Both the position numbers and the translations under genes were made by a program. From an uncultured Bacteroidota bacterium (GTDB lineage Bacteria; Bacteroidota; Bacteroidia; Bacteroidales; VadinHA17), in contig CAIPJU010000636.1 in NCBI GenBank assembly GCA_903865465.1, positions 1 through 16,064 of the forward strand: DNA of 16,064 nucleotides, written 5' to 3'. The notes under the pieces were generated by a model. That model had not been told where the DNA came from, did no database searches, and worked only from the letters and a program-made list of their open reading frames with translations. This document shows, piece by piece, positions 1 to 8,637 of this stretch (positions are counted from its first letter, which is position 1; every line of letters starts with the position of its first letter).

Positions 1-389
1 AACATTGCCACAATGGGAGGATTTTTCCCTGTCTGCAACCCAGTCCTGTTTTTCCAGTCGATAACCGCACTCCCTGAAAAGATATAACCAAGGGTGTCGG
101 GGTAAAGAGCAACAGGAAGATTATTCCAGTGAACGAGATCAGTACTTACTGCATGGCCCCAGTGCATGGGCCCCCAAACGGTACTATCGGGAAAAAACTG
201 GTAAAAAAGATGGTATTCTCCATCGAGGTAAACAAGTCCGTTCGGATCATTCATCCAGCCCGATGGTTCCGTAAAGTGGAACTGTGGCCTGAACTTCTCA
301 TTATAAAGTGTGTTTTTATTTTCCTGCCGGCACGAAAATGAGATTAAAATCAGTGCCAGAAGAGCTATTGCGGTTCTTACAGGTTTCAT
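1..389 (-). CDS. GH32 fructan hydrolase lipoprotein (levanase/fructanase-like), C-terminus beyond window edge
   Basis: Seen: reading leftward from ATG at 389, the frame stays open for 129 codons to the window edge. It begins with a lipoprotein signal (hydrophobic stretch, lipobox ISFSC, Cys20). It then carries the GH32 signature WMNDPNG at residues 45-51, whose Asp is the catalytic nucleophile in this family. FYQFFPDSTVWGPMHWGHA (about 62-80) and FSGSAV (about 104-109) follow, both characteristic GH32 blade motifs. Family knowledge: GH32 enzymes hydrolyse beta-fructosides such as levan, inulin or sucrose; full-length members are usually about 450-600 residues, so most of the protein lies outside the window. 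It starts 74 bp after the stop of the GH130 gene on the same strand and may be co-transcribed. The lipid anchor suggests periplasmic or outer-membrane placement. Exact fructan specificity cannot be judged from this fragment. Confidence 0.9.
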   Translation of the reverse strand, partial: MKPVRTAIALLALILISFSCRQENKNTLYNEKFRPQFHFTEPSGWMNDPNGLVYLDGEYHLFYQFFPDSTVWGPMHWGHAVSTDLVHWNNLPVALYPDTLGYIFSGSAVIDWKNRTGLQTGKNPPIVAM

Positions 390-463
390 TTATTTAAAAT
401 ATTTCTTGTTAATGATTCATTTTTACAACTATTAATTTGATCTTCAGCAGAATAAATATATTC

Positions 464-1555
464 TCATTTCGAAATGGCAACTCCCACAAACGAATCAGCA
501 GTCCCGTAATAAAGGAACCATCTTGATTTGAAGAAGACCAGTCCTTCCGAGAAGGTAGTTCCCGATTTATACTGACCTGTAAGTTCATGCGGGAGTGTCG
601 GTCGCAGGAGGCAGGTATCCGAACGCGAGATGACTTTATCGGGATTATCTGCATCAATAACAACTCTTCCAACCGAATAGGTGCCCTTTGGAACTGAAGG
701 ACTGGCATCATCTGATTCGGAATTCTTACCGTTATAGAAGAGAACTATGCCTTCACTATTTATTATTGCAGGAGGCCCGCATTCCGTCAGACGGCTGTCG
801 AACATGCCATTTCTGGGTCCAATAAGGGCCTTTAATTCTCCCTTTTCATCGAGAGTTGGGTACCAGTCATATAGGTTCTCGGACCAGGCGAGATTCACAA
901 AATTCTCACCCCAGTACATCCAGTATTTACCCTTAATCTTAGCAGCAACGATCTTCTCTCCTGCCATTTTTGTTATTACCGACCCCGACTTTGACCAGAT
1001 ATTAAGGAATTTCCCATCGTTGGCTTTTAGAAATGCAGGCCCTTTCTTTTCCCAGTGAATAAGGTCCTTAGAGAAGGCAATGCTCAGCCTGGCCACTTTA
1101 TAATTCCATGAGGTATATGCCATTACATATAAACCATCTTCTGTCTGAATTACCCTCGGATCTTCGCAACCCCCGGGATAATCATAACTTACGGAACTGC
1201 TATCGGGATAGAGAACCGGTTCGGGATATTTTGTAAAATGTATCCCGTCATCACTCGAAGCCAGTCCAATCCTCGATGTTCGTCCTCCAAGAAAGGCAGC
1301 AGGATTATCCTCACAGCGATAGAGTAAAAAAACCTTATTGTCTTTTACAATTGCAGCCGGGTTAAAAACATCAGCCTTCTGCCATTTAACCACCTCTTTT
1401 TTGACCGGACAAATGAAAGTAAAAGATGAATCGGCTTTAAGAACCGGATTTTCGGCAGGCTTATAGAAAGATTTGAAATCCCAATTGCCGGCATGTCCTT
1501 TATTACATGCCAGTACAATGAAGGGGAGGAACAGTAAAAAAAATAATCTTTTCAT
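464..1555 (-). CDS. GH130-family glycoside hydrolase/phosphorylase lipoprotein
   Basis: 363 residues. The N-terminus is a lipoprotein signal with lipobox VLAC (Cys17). GH130 five-bladed-propeller motifs appear in order: FNPAA (64-68), YRCEDN (79-84), SRIGLASSDDGIHF (94-107), GGCEDPR (128-134; the loop carrying the catalytic acid Asp in GH130), KSGS (189-192), ECGPP (258-262), and YYGTAD (349-354). Family knowledge: GH130 contains beta-mannoside phosphorylases acting on beta-1,4-mannosides and beta-1,2-mannosidases that hydrolyse. Export and lipidation argue, by inference, for an extracytoplasmic hydrolase rather than a cytoplasmic phosphorylase, because inorganic phosphate is not reliably available outside. 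Length is normal for the family. It lies between a GH32 gene and an esterase gene on the same strand, which suggests a small glycan-use group. No SusC/SusD pair is visible in the window. Confidence 0.8.
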   Translation of the reverse strand: MKRLFFLLFLPFIVLACNKGHAGNWDFKSFYKPAENPVLKADSSFTFICPVKKEVVKWQKADVFNPAAIVKDNKVFLLYRCEDNPAAFLGGRTSRIGLASSDDGIHFTKYPEPVLYPDSSSVSYDYPGGCEDPRVIQTEDGLYVMAYTSWNYKVARLSIAFSKDLIHWEKKGPAFLKANDGKFLNIWSKSGSVITKMAGEKIVAAKIKGKYWMYWGENFVNLAWSENLYDWYPTLDEKGELKALIGPRNGMFDSRLTECGPPAIINSEGIVLFYNGKNSESDDASPSVPKGTYSVGRVVIDADNPDKVISRSDTCLLRPTLPHELTGQYKSGTTFSEGLVFFKSRWFLYYGTADSFVGVAISK

Positions 1556-1629
1556 ATTTTATGTAATTAATTTCGGATTAGGTTTTTCAGGGGTGTCATC
1601 AATTCACAAAGCCATGGTTGCAATAATTT

Positions 1630-2616
1630 TCATTTGAGGTATTTCACAAAAAACTCACTCATCTTCGCAAAGGCAAAATCATTCACCCGCTTATCGACAT
1701 CCATTGCATGAGGCCACAATGGAAACCTGAAATATACGGCTGGTACACCTAAACGATCGAGCCTGGCTTTCAGTGTATCAGATTGACTTACCGGTACAAG
1801 CTGATCGGAGGTTCCATGCAGGATAAGTGTTGGAGGGCTGTTCCTGCTGATATATTTCATTGGAGAGGCCTCACTAAAAAACCCAGGGTCCTTTTCGTAA
1901 GATCTCGCCAAAAACGAAGTCACCAGCGGATGTGCTCTGGCGTAGGGAGTTGTGAGATCAGCCGGACCGTAAATATCGACGACTGCCCGGATATGTGGAT
2001 AATTCTGAGCCGATGAAACAGAGTCATTGCTTTTTCCCCAACCATAGGCAGCAAGCATCGCCAGATGAGCACCTGCGGAACCACCAACGAGGGCAATATG
2101 TTCAGGACTATAACCATACTTTTCACTGTTGGTGAAAACCCATTTGACAGCGTCGTCTATATCTTCCGCACAGGCAGGATAAGGAGCCTCCTCAAGAAGA
2201 CGATATGAAAGGGAAGCAGTTACATAACCTTTCTCTGCAAACGGAACCATATAGCATAGATAATCTTCCTTCCTGCCACTGGTCCATCCTCCTCCGTGAA
2301 TAAAGACAATCAAGGGAGCATCGGCAGTAATGTTCTTTGGCCGCAAAATATCCAGCTTAAGGGATTTCCCTCCCACATTTTTGTACTCAATATCTTTTTT
2401 AAAATCCAGATTATCAGGAATTGCAGGAGACATCTCAACAAGCTTTTCGAGATGTGTGCCGATGGCAACATAATCAAGCAGCATAAAGTGATATCCTACT
2501 GGTGGTTTGTTTGGATTCATTGCCGACCAGAGCCGCGGCATTGCCATTACAACACAGAAGATAAAAAGGAAGGTGAACAACCCATAAAGGATAGGTCTGA
2601 AAACTTTATGTTTCAT
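1630..2616 (-). CDS. alpha/beta-hydrolase, BD-FAE-like esterase with N-terminal membrane/signal segment
   Basis: 328 residues. An N-terminal hydrophobic segment (about 8-26) suggests a signal anchor or uncleaved signal. The oxyanion motif HGGGW is at 107-111 and the nucleophile elbow GGSAG at 178-182 (Ser180). The acid is probably Asp271 in HGTSDQLVP and the base His303 in WPHAMD, so a complete Ser-Asp-His triad is present. The protein resembles the esterase/lipase group with the HGGGW signature (Abhydrolase_3/BD-FAE), whose members deacetylate or de-esterify small or carbohydrate esters. The substrate is not readable from sequence; proximity to GH130 and GH32 genes makes a carbohydrate ester plausible (inference). 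Its stop lies 74 bp before the GH130 start. The 68 bp upstream, to the next gene, hold no clear promoter. The start at 2616 is kept because it gives the hydrophobic leader. Confidence 0.85.
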   Translation of the reverse strand: MKHKVFRPILYGLFTFLFIFCVVMAMPRLWSAMNPNKPPVGYHFMLLDYVAIGTHLEKLVEMSPAIPDNLDFKKDIEYKNVGGKSLKLDILRPKNITADAPLIVFIHGGGWTSGRKEDYLCYMVPFAEKGYVTASLSYRLLEEAPYPACAEDIDDAVKWVFTNSEKYGYSPEHIALVGGSAGAHLAMLAAYGWGKSNDSVSSAQNYPHIRAVVDIYGPADLTTPYARAHPLVTSFLARSYEKDPGFFSEASPMKYISRNSPPTLILHGTSDQLVPVSQSDTLKARLDRLGVPAVYFRFPLWPHAMDVDKRVNDFAFAKMSEFFVKYLK

Positions 2617-2684
2617 GGCACAAATTAAGAATACTAAAGGTAAAGTTTATTCTGGTTCTGAAATTTACACCAGCCAATTTGAAT

Positions 2685-5399
2685 TCATTTTTCTTTGTAA
2701 TGCTTTTCCCTCTCAAGATCTTCGTTGTCAAGTGGCGGGCCCTGTTCTATTTTTCTCCAGTCGATACTCCTGTTATACCTCTTCATTGCCAGTTCTGAAT
2801 CAAAGACCCTTTGATCGGTTTTTACAAGTGTATAAGGAGTATAATCGGGAACAGGCATAAAAAAATCATCAATCAATGAGGCTGTTACGTCGAACTGATT
2901 GACATAAGGTACATTGAGTATATTATAAATTGTTTTGAGAATTGACCCGAAATTAGCATGGGTATGCGAAACGTAGCCTCTTTTTACATAAGGGCCGGCC
3001 ATCATCAGTATTGACCGATGGGCATCGACATGATCGACTCCTCCCTGCGGATCATCCTCAGTTATGATAACAAGCATATCCTTCCAGTATTTTGTTCTCG
3101 ACAGAAAATGCAGTATTCGTCCAAGTGCAAGATCGTTGTCAGCCATGAAGGAGCCGGGAAATAAATATCCGTCTTCAGGCCTTAATGAGGCGCCATGGTC
3201 ATTGGGCACCTGCATGGTAATGAGTGATGGCAGCTTTTCTCTCCCTTTGATCCAGCGTGCTGTAAATTCCTTTTCAAACTGGTCCATCCGGTACTGATCA
3301 GGTATGTTGGTGTTAAATCCTGCATAATCGTGACTTGTTCTTCCAAACAGGGCTTTTTGCATCGGGACCATAACAATATGAGAGGCGCCGGTAAGGGTAT
3401 CATACCATTCCTCGCGGACATGGGCTGTTTCGTTGGCTTCCCCGAAATTATAAAATGAGACATGGCTCCTGTCGAGAGCTTCCCACAGACCTCCGATCTC
3501 ACCATAATCTTCAGGATCAATGCTTCCCGTTGTTCCGGGATGTCGCCGCCCTGGTGCGGTTGAAAAGATTTTTGCAGTTTTTGTGACACTTGAATTTACT
3601 TCAACCCATTCGTTGGGTATGACCCCCATCATCCAGTGATGGCCATGAATCGAAGCATCGCTGTCGCAGTAATAATTATCGGAGAAGGAAAACTCGGCAG
3701 CTGCCCTGTGATGGTTGGGAGTGATCGTCATGCCCGGCAATTTATCCTTCAGGGAATCAGGAAGCATGTAATCGTTGTTAACTCCGTATCGTGCCAGGGT
3801 ACTGTCGCCTGAAGCATTTTTCATCTGCCCGAATACCTCATCATAAGTCCTGTTTTCCTTTGTTATGTATACAATATGTTTAATTGGGGACTTTCGGATT
3901 TGCGGTAAAACCGGAAGGGGGTTCTTACCGTCGTCTCTGACAATTTTTGATCTGAAGGTGTTTTCGACAGATTGTTTTGTATAAATAGCCAGTTGTGCTG
4001 AATCGGGCATTTGGACCTTCTGAAAACTCCCAAGCTGGATATCGCCAATATATGTTCCCTGAACAGGTGCAACAAAATTTTTACCTCCGTTTGGCCCAGC
4101 TCCCAATCCACGGCATGTTATTATATAAATTTCCTTCTCATCCGATGACAACTTCACCCTAACCGGTCCCCAGCCAGTTGGAATAAGCCCTTTAGTCTTT
4201 CCCGATTCGGTATCCACCAGTGCAACAGCATTAAAACCAAGAAGAGCAACATAGAGTGTTTTTTCATCCTTGCTGAGTGTCAGCCCGAAAGGAAGCAGTC
4301 CGCGGTATTTATCTATATCATAATCAACCTGTATAGGAATATCGCGTACTAATTTGTGATTCTTATAATCTATAACCGATATATTATCATTTGTCGCATT
4401 TGAGATATAGGCAAACCTTCTTCCCGCAGCAATTGAATTTGGGCTTGCTCCTCCCACCACTTCAGCTCCTTCAATCATCTGACCTATCTGGTGTCCGGTC
4501 TTGAACTTATCCATCACTTTCCCCGTGCCGAGGTCTATTGTAAAGACGCTCATCGCATCGGGATGAAGAGGGCTGCCGACGCCCGGCACACTCTTTCCTT
4601 CAACCATGGTCCCGTTTATCGATTCATTCGTATTATCACCATAGGGATGATGAGAGATCATCAGGGAATTATAATTAGAAGGAGTAGCTCCGGTTATAAG
4701 TGGATATTCGTACATCCCTACGTTGGCAACAAAAGCCGTCTTCTTATCGGGGCTCAGTGTAAGTCCGAAGGGCTGCCTCCCAACCTTCACCGACGAATTT
4801 AATTTCATGGTGGAAAGATCGATTCTTACCATCCTGAAATTTCCCCTGTCGAGCACGAGTAATTCATTCTCTGCATCATTCAATACAAGATCGGAAGTAA
4901 AACTGTCAGCATAATCCTGCCCCTGGCAGAAGCCATTCAACGAGATGGAATCAGTTCTTACCATGTTTTTAATGTCGTAGATTAATATGGCACCATTATC
5001 GCCTCCACTTAGATAAAGTGTCCTGGAATCATTTGCAAAGGCAAGGCCAAGGTAAGAACCATCTGACAGTGGTGATTTTATCTTCTTGTCATAATCTGGT
5101 ACCCGAATGGTATTCAAGGTCTTAAGATCAATAATTGTAAAAACCCCGTTATGAAGGGTGACAACATTTTTCCCGTCAGGCGAGACAGCCATTCCGAATG
5201 GGTCGTGTGTTATACGTATCAGATTACCGGCAGGAGTCAGAAAACGTCCGCTGGGCAGAACAGTTGTCCCATGCAGGTTTATTTCAGCAGGCCTCTCCAC
5301 AGCAGGTACAGACAGGACTTTAAAACTTCCCTGAGAGTATACATTAGAGAAGCAGGCTGTAAGGAGTGCTGCGAGGTAGAAAGGGCGGAGTGTAATCAT
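2685..5399 (-). CDS. secreted YncE-like beta-propeller / alkaline-phosphatase-superfamily phosphoesterase fusion
   Basis: 904 residues from ATG at 5399. This start is chosen because it begins a clean Sec signal peptide (MITLRPFYLAALLTACFSNVYSQ). The frame stays open further upstream to a TTG at 5471, but that would add an odd second hydrophobic leader and overlap a hairpin. Roughly residues 25-490 are a YncE/seven-bladed propeller with repeated strands such as LSPDKKTAFVANVG and LSKDEKTLYVALLG. From about residue 510 the phosphoesterase domain begins with IVYITKENRTYDEVFG, then HGHHWMMG (about 585), TEDDPQGGVDHVDAHRS (about 785) and HTHANFGS (about 810). These His/Asp/Asn positions match the metal-site pattern of the phospholipase C/acid-phosphatase-like family. 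The two-domain layout is recurrent in Bacteroidota; the substrate is unknown. It follows CcsBA on the same strand but is separated by 118 bp with a hairpin, so it may be its own unit. Confidence 0.85.
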   Translation of the reverse strand: MITLRPFYLAALLTACFSNVYSQGSFKVLSVPAVERPAEINLHGTTVLPSGRFLTPAGNLIRITHDPFGMAVSPDGKNVVTLHNGVFTIIDLKTLNTIRVPDYDKKIKSPLSDGSYLGLAFANDSRTLYLSGGDNGAILIYDIKNMVRTDSISLNGFCQGQDYADSFTSDLVLNDAENELLVLDRGNFRMVRIDLSTMKLNSSVKVGRQPFGLTLSPDKKTAFVANVGMYEYPLITGATPSNYNSLMISHHPYGDNTNESINGTMVEGKSVPGVGSPLHPDAMSVFTIDLGTGKVMDKFKTGHQIGQMIEGAEVVGGASPNSIAAGRRFAYISNATNDNISVIDYKNHKLVRDIPIQVDYDIDKYRGLLPFGLTLSKDEKTLYVALLGFNAVALVDTESGKTKGLIPTGWGPVRVKLSSDEKEIYIITCRGLGAGPNGGKNFVAPVQGTYIGDIQLGSFQKVQMPDSAQLAIYTKQSVENTFRSKIVRDDGKNPLPVLPQIRKSPIKHIVYITKENRTYDEVFGQMKNASGDSTLARYGVNNDYMLPDSLKDKLPGMTITPNHHRAAAEFSFSDNYYCDSDASIHGHHWMMGVIPNEWVEVNSSVTKTAKIFSTAPGRRHPGTTGSIDPEDYGEIGGLWEALDRSHVSFYNFGEANETAHVREEWYDTLTGASHIVMVPMQKALFGRTSHDYAGFNTNIPDQYRMDQFEKEFTARWIKGREKLPSLITMQVPNDHGASLRPEDGYLFPGSFMADNDLALGRILHFLSRTKYWKDMLVIITEDDPQGGVDHVDAHRSILMMAGPYVKRGYVSHTHANFGSILKTIYNILNVPYVNQFDVTASLIDDFFMPVPDYTPYTLVKTDQRVFDSELAMKRYNRSIDWRKIEQGPPLDNEDLEREKHYKEK

Positions 5400-5450
5400 A
5401 AATGGCGGAACTTTTAAAATAAAAGAAGAGAGACTAAAACTAAAAAATAG

Positions 5451-5496
5451 AAAGGAGAATAGCAATACCAATCAGATTTGATACTTATTCTCCTTT
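5451..5496 (-). terminator. possible hairpin terminator after ccsBA
   Basis: A perfect 10-bp inverted repeat, AAAGGAGAAT at 5451-5460 and ATTCTCCTTT at 5487-5496, with a 26-nt loop. On the minus strand the second arm is followed by a T-rich run (CTATTTTTTAGTTTTAG), as expected for factor-independent termination of the ccsBA transcript. The stem is AT-rich and the loop long, so it would be a weak terminator, or instead a 5'-leader structure for the downstream phosphoesterase gene. Confidence 0.4.
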
Positions 5497-5517
5497 AAAA
5501 TACTTTATAAGAAGCTG

Positions 5518-8500
5518 TTATGCCTTTTTACATTCCTTATTATAACTGGCGTACTTCCAGTAGGCAAAAGCTGACAAGGCTGCAAGCAGAATGACAGCAA
5601 CGTATACGAATGTCGGAACAGGAACCGGGTCACCTGACGCATATGAATGCATTCCCGAGAGATAATAGTTAACACCAAAATATGTCATGAGAACAGAGGA
5701 AAATGCAAAGAGGGATATCAGGTTGAAAGTATAAACATCTTTCATTCCGGGAATATACCTGCTGTGGATCACTATGCTGTAAACTATAATTGTGATCAGT
5801 GACCAGGTCTCTTTTGGATCCCAGCCCCAGTATTTTCCCCATGACTCATTTGCCCATACTGCTCCAAGAAAGGTGCCTATGGTTAGAAAATAGAGTCCAA
5901 GTGTCAGTGTTTTGTAATTTATGACGGTTAGCTCATCAATAGTCTTTGAGATCCTTGATATATTCTCACTATTCGACAGTGAAAGCAGTATCATTATAAT
6001 CAGTGAGAGCACTGCGCCGAGTCCAAGGAATCCGTAACTACCTGTTATAACTGATACATGAAGTGTAAGCCAGTAGGATTTAAGTACGGGCACAAGGTTT
6101 GTGATTTCAGGATCCATAAAGCTGAGGTGAGCCACCATAAGAGTCATGGATGCCAGTACGGCAGTCGCTGAAAGGGTGAAGGCCGATTTGCGGCTAAAGA
6201 TAAAACCAGCAAGAACCGTCACCCACGATATAAATATCATCGACTCATAACCATTGCTCATAGGTGAACGGCCTGCAATATACCATCGCAATCCAAGGCC
6301 CAGTGTATGGAAAAGGAATCCTGCAAACATAAGAACAGAAAGAACCTTCACAAGCATAGATTTTTCTTTCCTGCCCATTATCACCATGGCAATCAGCCCA
6401 ATAAGCATTATCAAGCCCACGGTTGCATAGAAGGGGAAGAGGCGCTCGAAAATACTGAGCTTGTAATAAAGAAGTTCCGCATTTGTTTTTGAGGCAGATG
6501 GAAGTTCATAGCCTGCAAATCTTTTCTGGAATTCGCTTACGGAAGCAGTTATCTGTTTTACTACTGATGCATTATTGGTTTGAAGTGCATCGGTCAGTAC
6601 CGGCATTATATTTTTGAAATATGTGGAATCTTCCTTGCCGGTAGCAGTTTTAAGTGCATCTTCAGGTGAGCCCCAGCTATGAGTACTATCCCTCAGCGGG
6701 AATATTTTAAGAAAATCACCTTTATATATCATATAGACGATATTCAGCCTTTCGTCAATTTTCATCACCTCCTTGTCGAACTTATTCCTGTTGGCAGGTG
6801 CCTTGCTGTAAGCTTCATTCACCTCCTGCGATATCTTATAGGTCCCGTTGCCTTCGAGGTCAACCAAATTTGAGAAGGAGGCATATTTACCAGTGATTCC
6901 AAGCTTTTTCTTAATATCTGAATTGCCAATGGTAATCAGCGGAACATCCTTCCAGTTCTTGAAATCGAGATAGATGCCGGTAAATACCTGCATTGAGTTC
7001 ATACCATCAAACTCATTCTGACGGGTTACTTTTCTTAAAATGTCATTACTCAGAGTGAAAAGAGGTTTGGTCCTCCCCTTCTGATCCTGAACAAGCATCT
7101 TACCAAATTCCCGGGCTGCATCCTTGCTGGTAACCAGTTTTGCAGACTGCGCATTTGCAATTCCTGAAAAGAGAAGAATCAGCACTACAACAGATGAAAA
7201 CTTTCTTATATCAGACTGCCAGAATGCCGGTGTAATGGTGCGGAATACAGTGTCCCTGCTTATTAAGGCCAATATAATAAAGAGGAACAGGAGAATATAA
7301 CCGGAATAGGTTACCAACATTCCCAATGGATCATGGTTAACAGAAAGAATAGTCCCTTTTTCATCCTGATCGAATGAAGACTGATAGAATCGATATCCCT
7401 TGTATTTAAGGATATTATTCATGAATATAAGAAAGGGCTTCTGCACATTTGCTCCTTTGTCGATAAGAACGACGTCGCTTTTATATCCTGAAGGGCTGCT
7501 TGATCCCGGGTAACGTTCAAGAATGAAATCATTAAGCTTAATACTAAAAGGAAGGATGGTGGATTTCGACCCGTATGATATTTCTATCCTGCTATCCCCC
7601 AGATTGCAGGAAGCTGAAGCAATATTTTCCGACTCCTTATCCCAGAGGTATACAGTTGAATTATCACTCCCCCCTGATAAATTGAAGATAAATGCATTCT
7701 GGCCTGTTTTCTGTTCTGCCGGGTTGACTGCCTCAGCTTTTAAGATGCCCTCACCGACTAACTTCTGAGGTACTAACTTTAAATCTTTATAGTTGACAAC
7801 CTCCATCTCAGCCAGGGGAATCTTTTTGCCTTCGGCAGGAGCTGCATCCGTGTGACCCATCATAATAGTCTCTCTCAACACCGAGTCTGACGAAGCATAA
7901 AAGGTACCTGATTCATATGAAATATTAAGGTCGGAGACTGCAGATGTTTCAAAACCAATTGTTATACCGCCCGCCCTCTTCCGCTCACCACTCTTAATAA
8001 TAAGAGATTCTCCCGATTTCATATCCTTTGTCAGGAATAACGAAATAATTGGCAGACCCCCTGCTGAAGGAACCAGGGTTTCAGAGGCATTGGGAATGAT
8101 CTTTGCCAGAACAAGTTCAACTTTTGATCCACCTGCATTAATTGTCTTTTTATAATTGTCGGCTGAGACAGAAGTCATTGAATATTTCTGGCTATTTGTC
8201 TCTGTCACTTTTCCTGAAGCATCCGTCACAGTACAGGAGATGAATTTCTCACCGGTGAAACAGCTGTTCTGCTCTTCTCCTTCCCTGATATGCATTGTAC
8301 CTTCCCATCCAATATATCTTGTTATTGCAGCGCCTGCAATCATAAGAAGGAATGAGAGGTGGAAAAGAAATACAGCAAGTTTTTCCTTCCGGTACAGTTT
8401 AAGTGTTATCAGTCTTCCGACAAGATTTACCGCAAGCAATAACAGTATAAGCTCAAACCACCGGGTATCATAGACCATGCTGTAGGCAGCAGGTGATCCA

Positions 8501-8601
8501 TAGTCGTTTTCTATTATGGTAGCAGCTGCCATTGCAATGGCAAAGACGACAAACAAAATGCCCATGAGAAGCGGCGAAAACAGAAATTTAATACTCTTCA
8601 T
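5518..8601 (-). CDS. ccsBA: CcsBA, fused ResB-CcsA cytochrome c synthetase (system II)
   Basis: 1027 residues. Role: exports heme and attaches it to CXXCH motifs of apocytochromes c at the periplasmic face of the inner membrane. N-terminal ResB/CcsB part: first membrane helix about 8-28, then IIENDYG and AVFLFHLSF (His81, at the position of the TM heme-ligand His). A long periplasmic domain runs from about 100 to 430. Further TM helices follow near 430-485. The C-terminal CcsA part has multiple TMs, including FHTLGLGLRWYIAGRSPMSNGYESM, WLTLHVSV, the WWD heme-handling motif WGKYWGWDPKETW (about residue 925), IVIHSRY and YLSGMHS. These supply the flanking histidines expected of P-His and TM-His positions. 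Length fits fused Bacteroidota/Epsilonproteobacteria CcsBA. It lies 36 bp downstream of the Crp/Fnr regulator and probably shares its transcript. Fourteen heme-binding motifs encoded nearby are obvious clients. Confidence 0.93.
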   Translation of the reverse strand: MKSIKFLFSPLLMGILFVVFAIAMAAATIIENDYGSPAAYSMVYDTRWFELILLLLAVNLVGRLITLKLYRKEKLAVFLFHLSFLLMIAGAAITRYIGWEGTMHIREGEEQNSCFTGEKFISCTVTDASGKVTETNSQKYSMTSVSADNYKKTINAGGSKVELVLAKIIPNASETLVPSAGGLPIISLFLTKDMKSGESLIIKSGERKRAGGITIGFETSAVSDLNISYESGTFYASSDSVLRETIMMGHTDAAPAEGKKIPLAEMEVVNYKDLKLVPQKLVGEGILKAEAVNPAEQKTGQNAFIFNLSGGSDNSTVYLWDKESENIASASCNLGDSRIEISYGSKSTILPFSIKLNDFILERYPGSSSPSGYKSDVVLIDKGANVQKPFLIFMNNILKYKGYRFYQSSFDQDEKGTILSVNHDPLGMLVTYSGYILLFLFIILALISRDTVFRTITPAFWQSDIRKFSSVVVLILLFSGIANAQSAKLVTSKDAAREFGKMLVQDQKGRTKPLFTLSNDILRKVTRQNEFDGMNSMQVFTGIYLDFKNWKDVPLITIGNSDIKKKLGITGKYASFSNLVDLEGNGTYKISQEVNEAYSKAPANRNKFDKEVMKIDERLNIVYMIYKGDFLKIFPLRDSTHSWGSPEDALKTATGKEDSTYFKNIMPVLTDALQTNNASVVKQITASVSEFQKRFAGYELPSASKTNAELLYYKLSIFERLFPFYATVGLIMLIGLIAMVIMGRKEKSMLVKVLSVLMFAGFLFHTLGLGLRWYIAGRSPMSNGYESMIFISWVTVLAGFIFSRKSAFTLSATAVLASMTLMVAHLSFMDPEITNLVPVLKSYWLTLHVSVITGSYGFLGLGAVLSLIIMILLSLSNSENISRISKTIDELTVINYKTLTLGLYFLTIGTFLGAVWANESWGKYWGWDPKETWSLITIIVYSIVIHSRYIPGMKDVYTFNLISLFAFSSVLMTYFGVNYYLSGMHSYASGDPVPVPTFVYVAVILLAALSAFAYWKYASYNKECKKA

Positions 8602-8637
8602 AATATTAGCTGGTTACATATTTTCATTAATAATATT

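Noticed and set aside
5400..5471. N-terminal extension of the propeller-phosphoesterase to a TTG at 5471
   Set aside because: It adds a second hydrophobic leader ahead of a complete signal peptide and starts within a hairpin loop.
8602..8636. AATATTA / TAATATT dyad between the regulator stop and the ccsBA start as a terminator
   Set aside because: It is all A/T and without a T-run tail, so it is unlikely to end transcription; the two genes probably stay in one operon.
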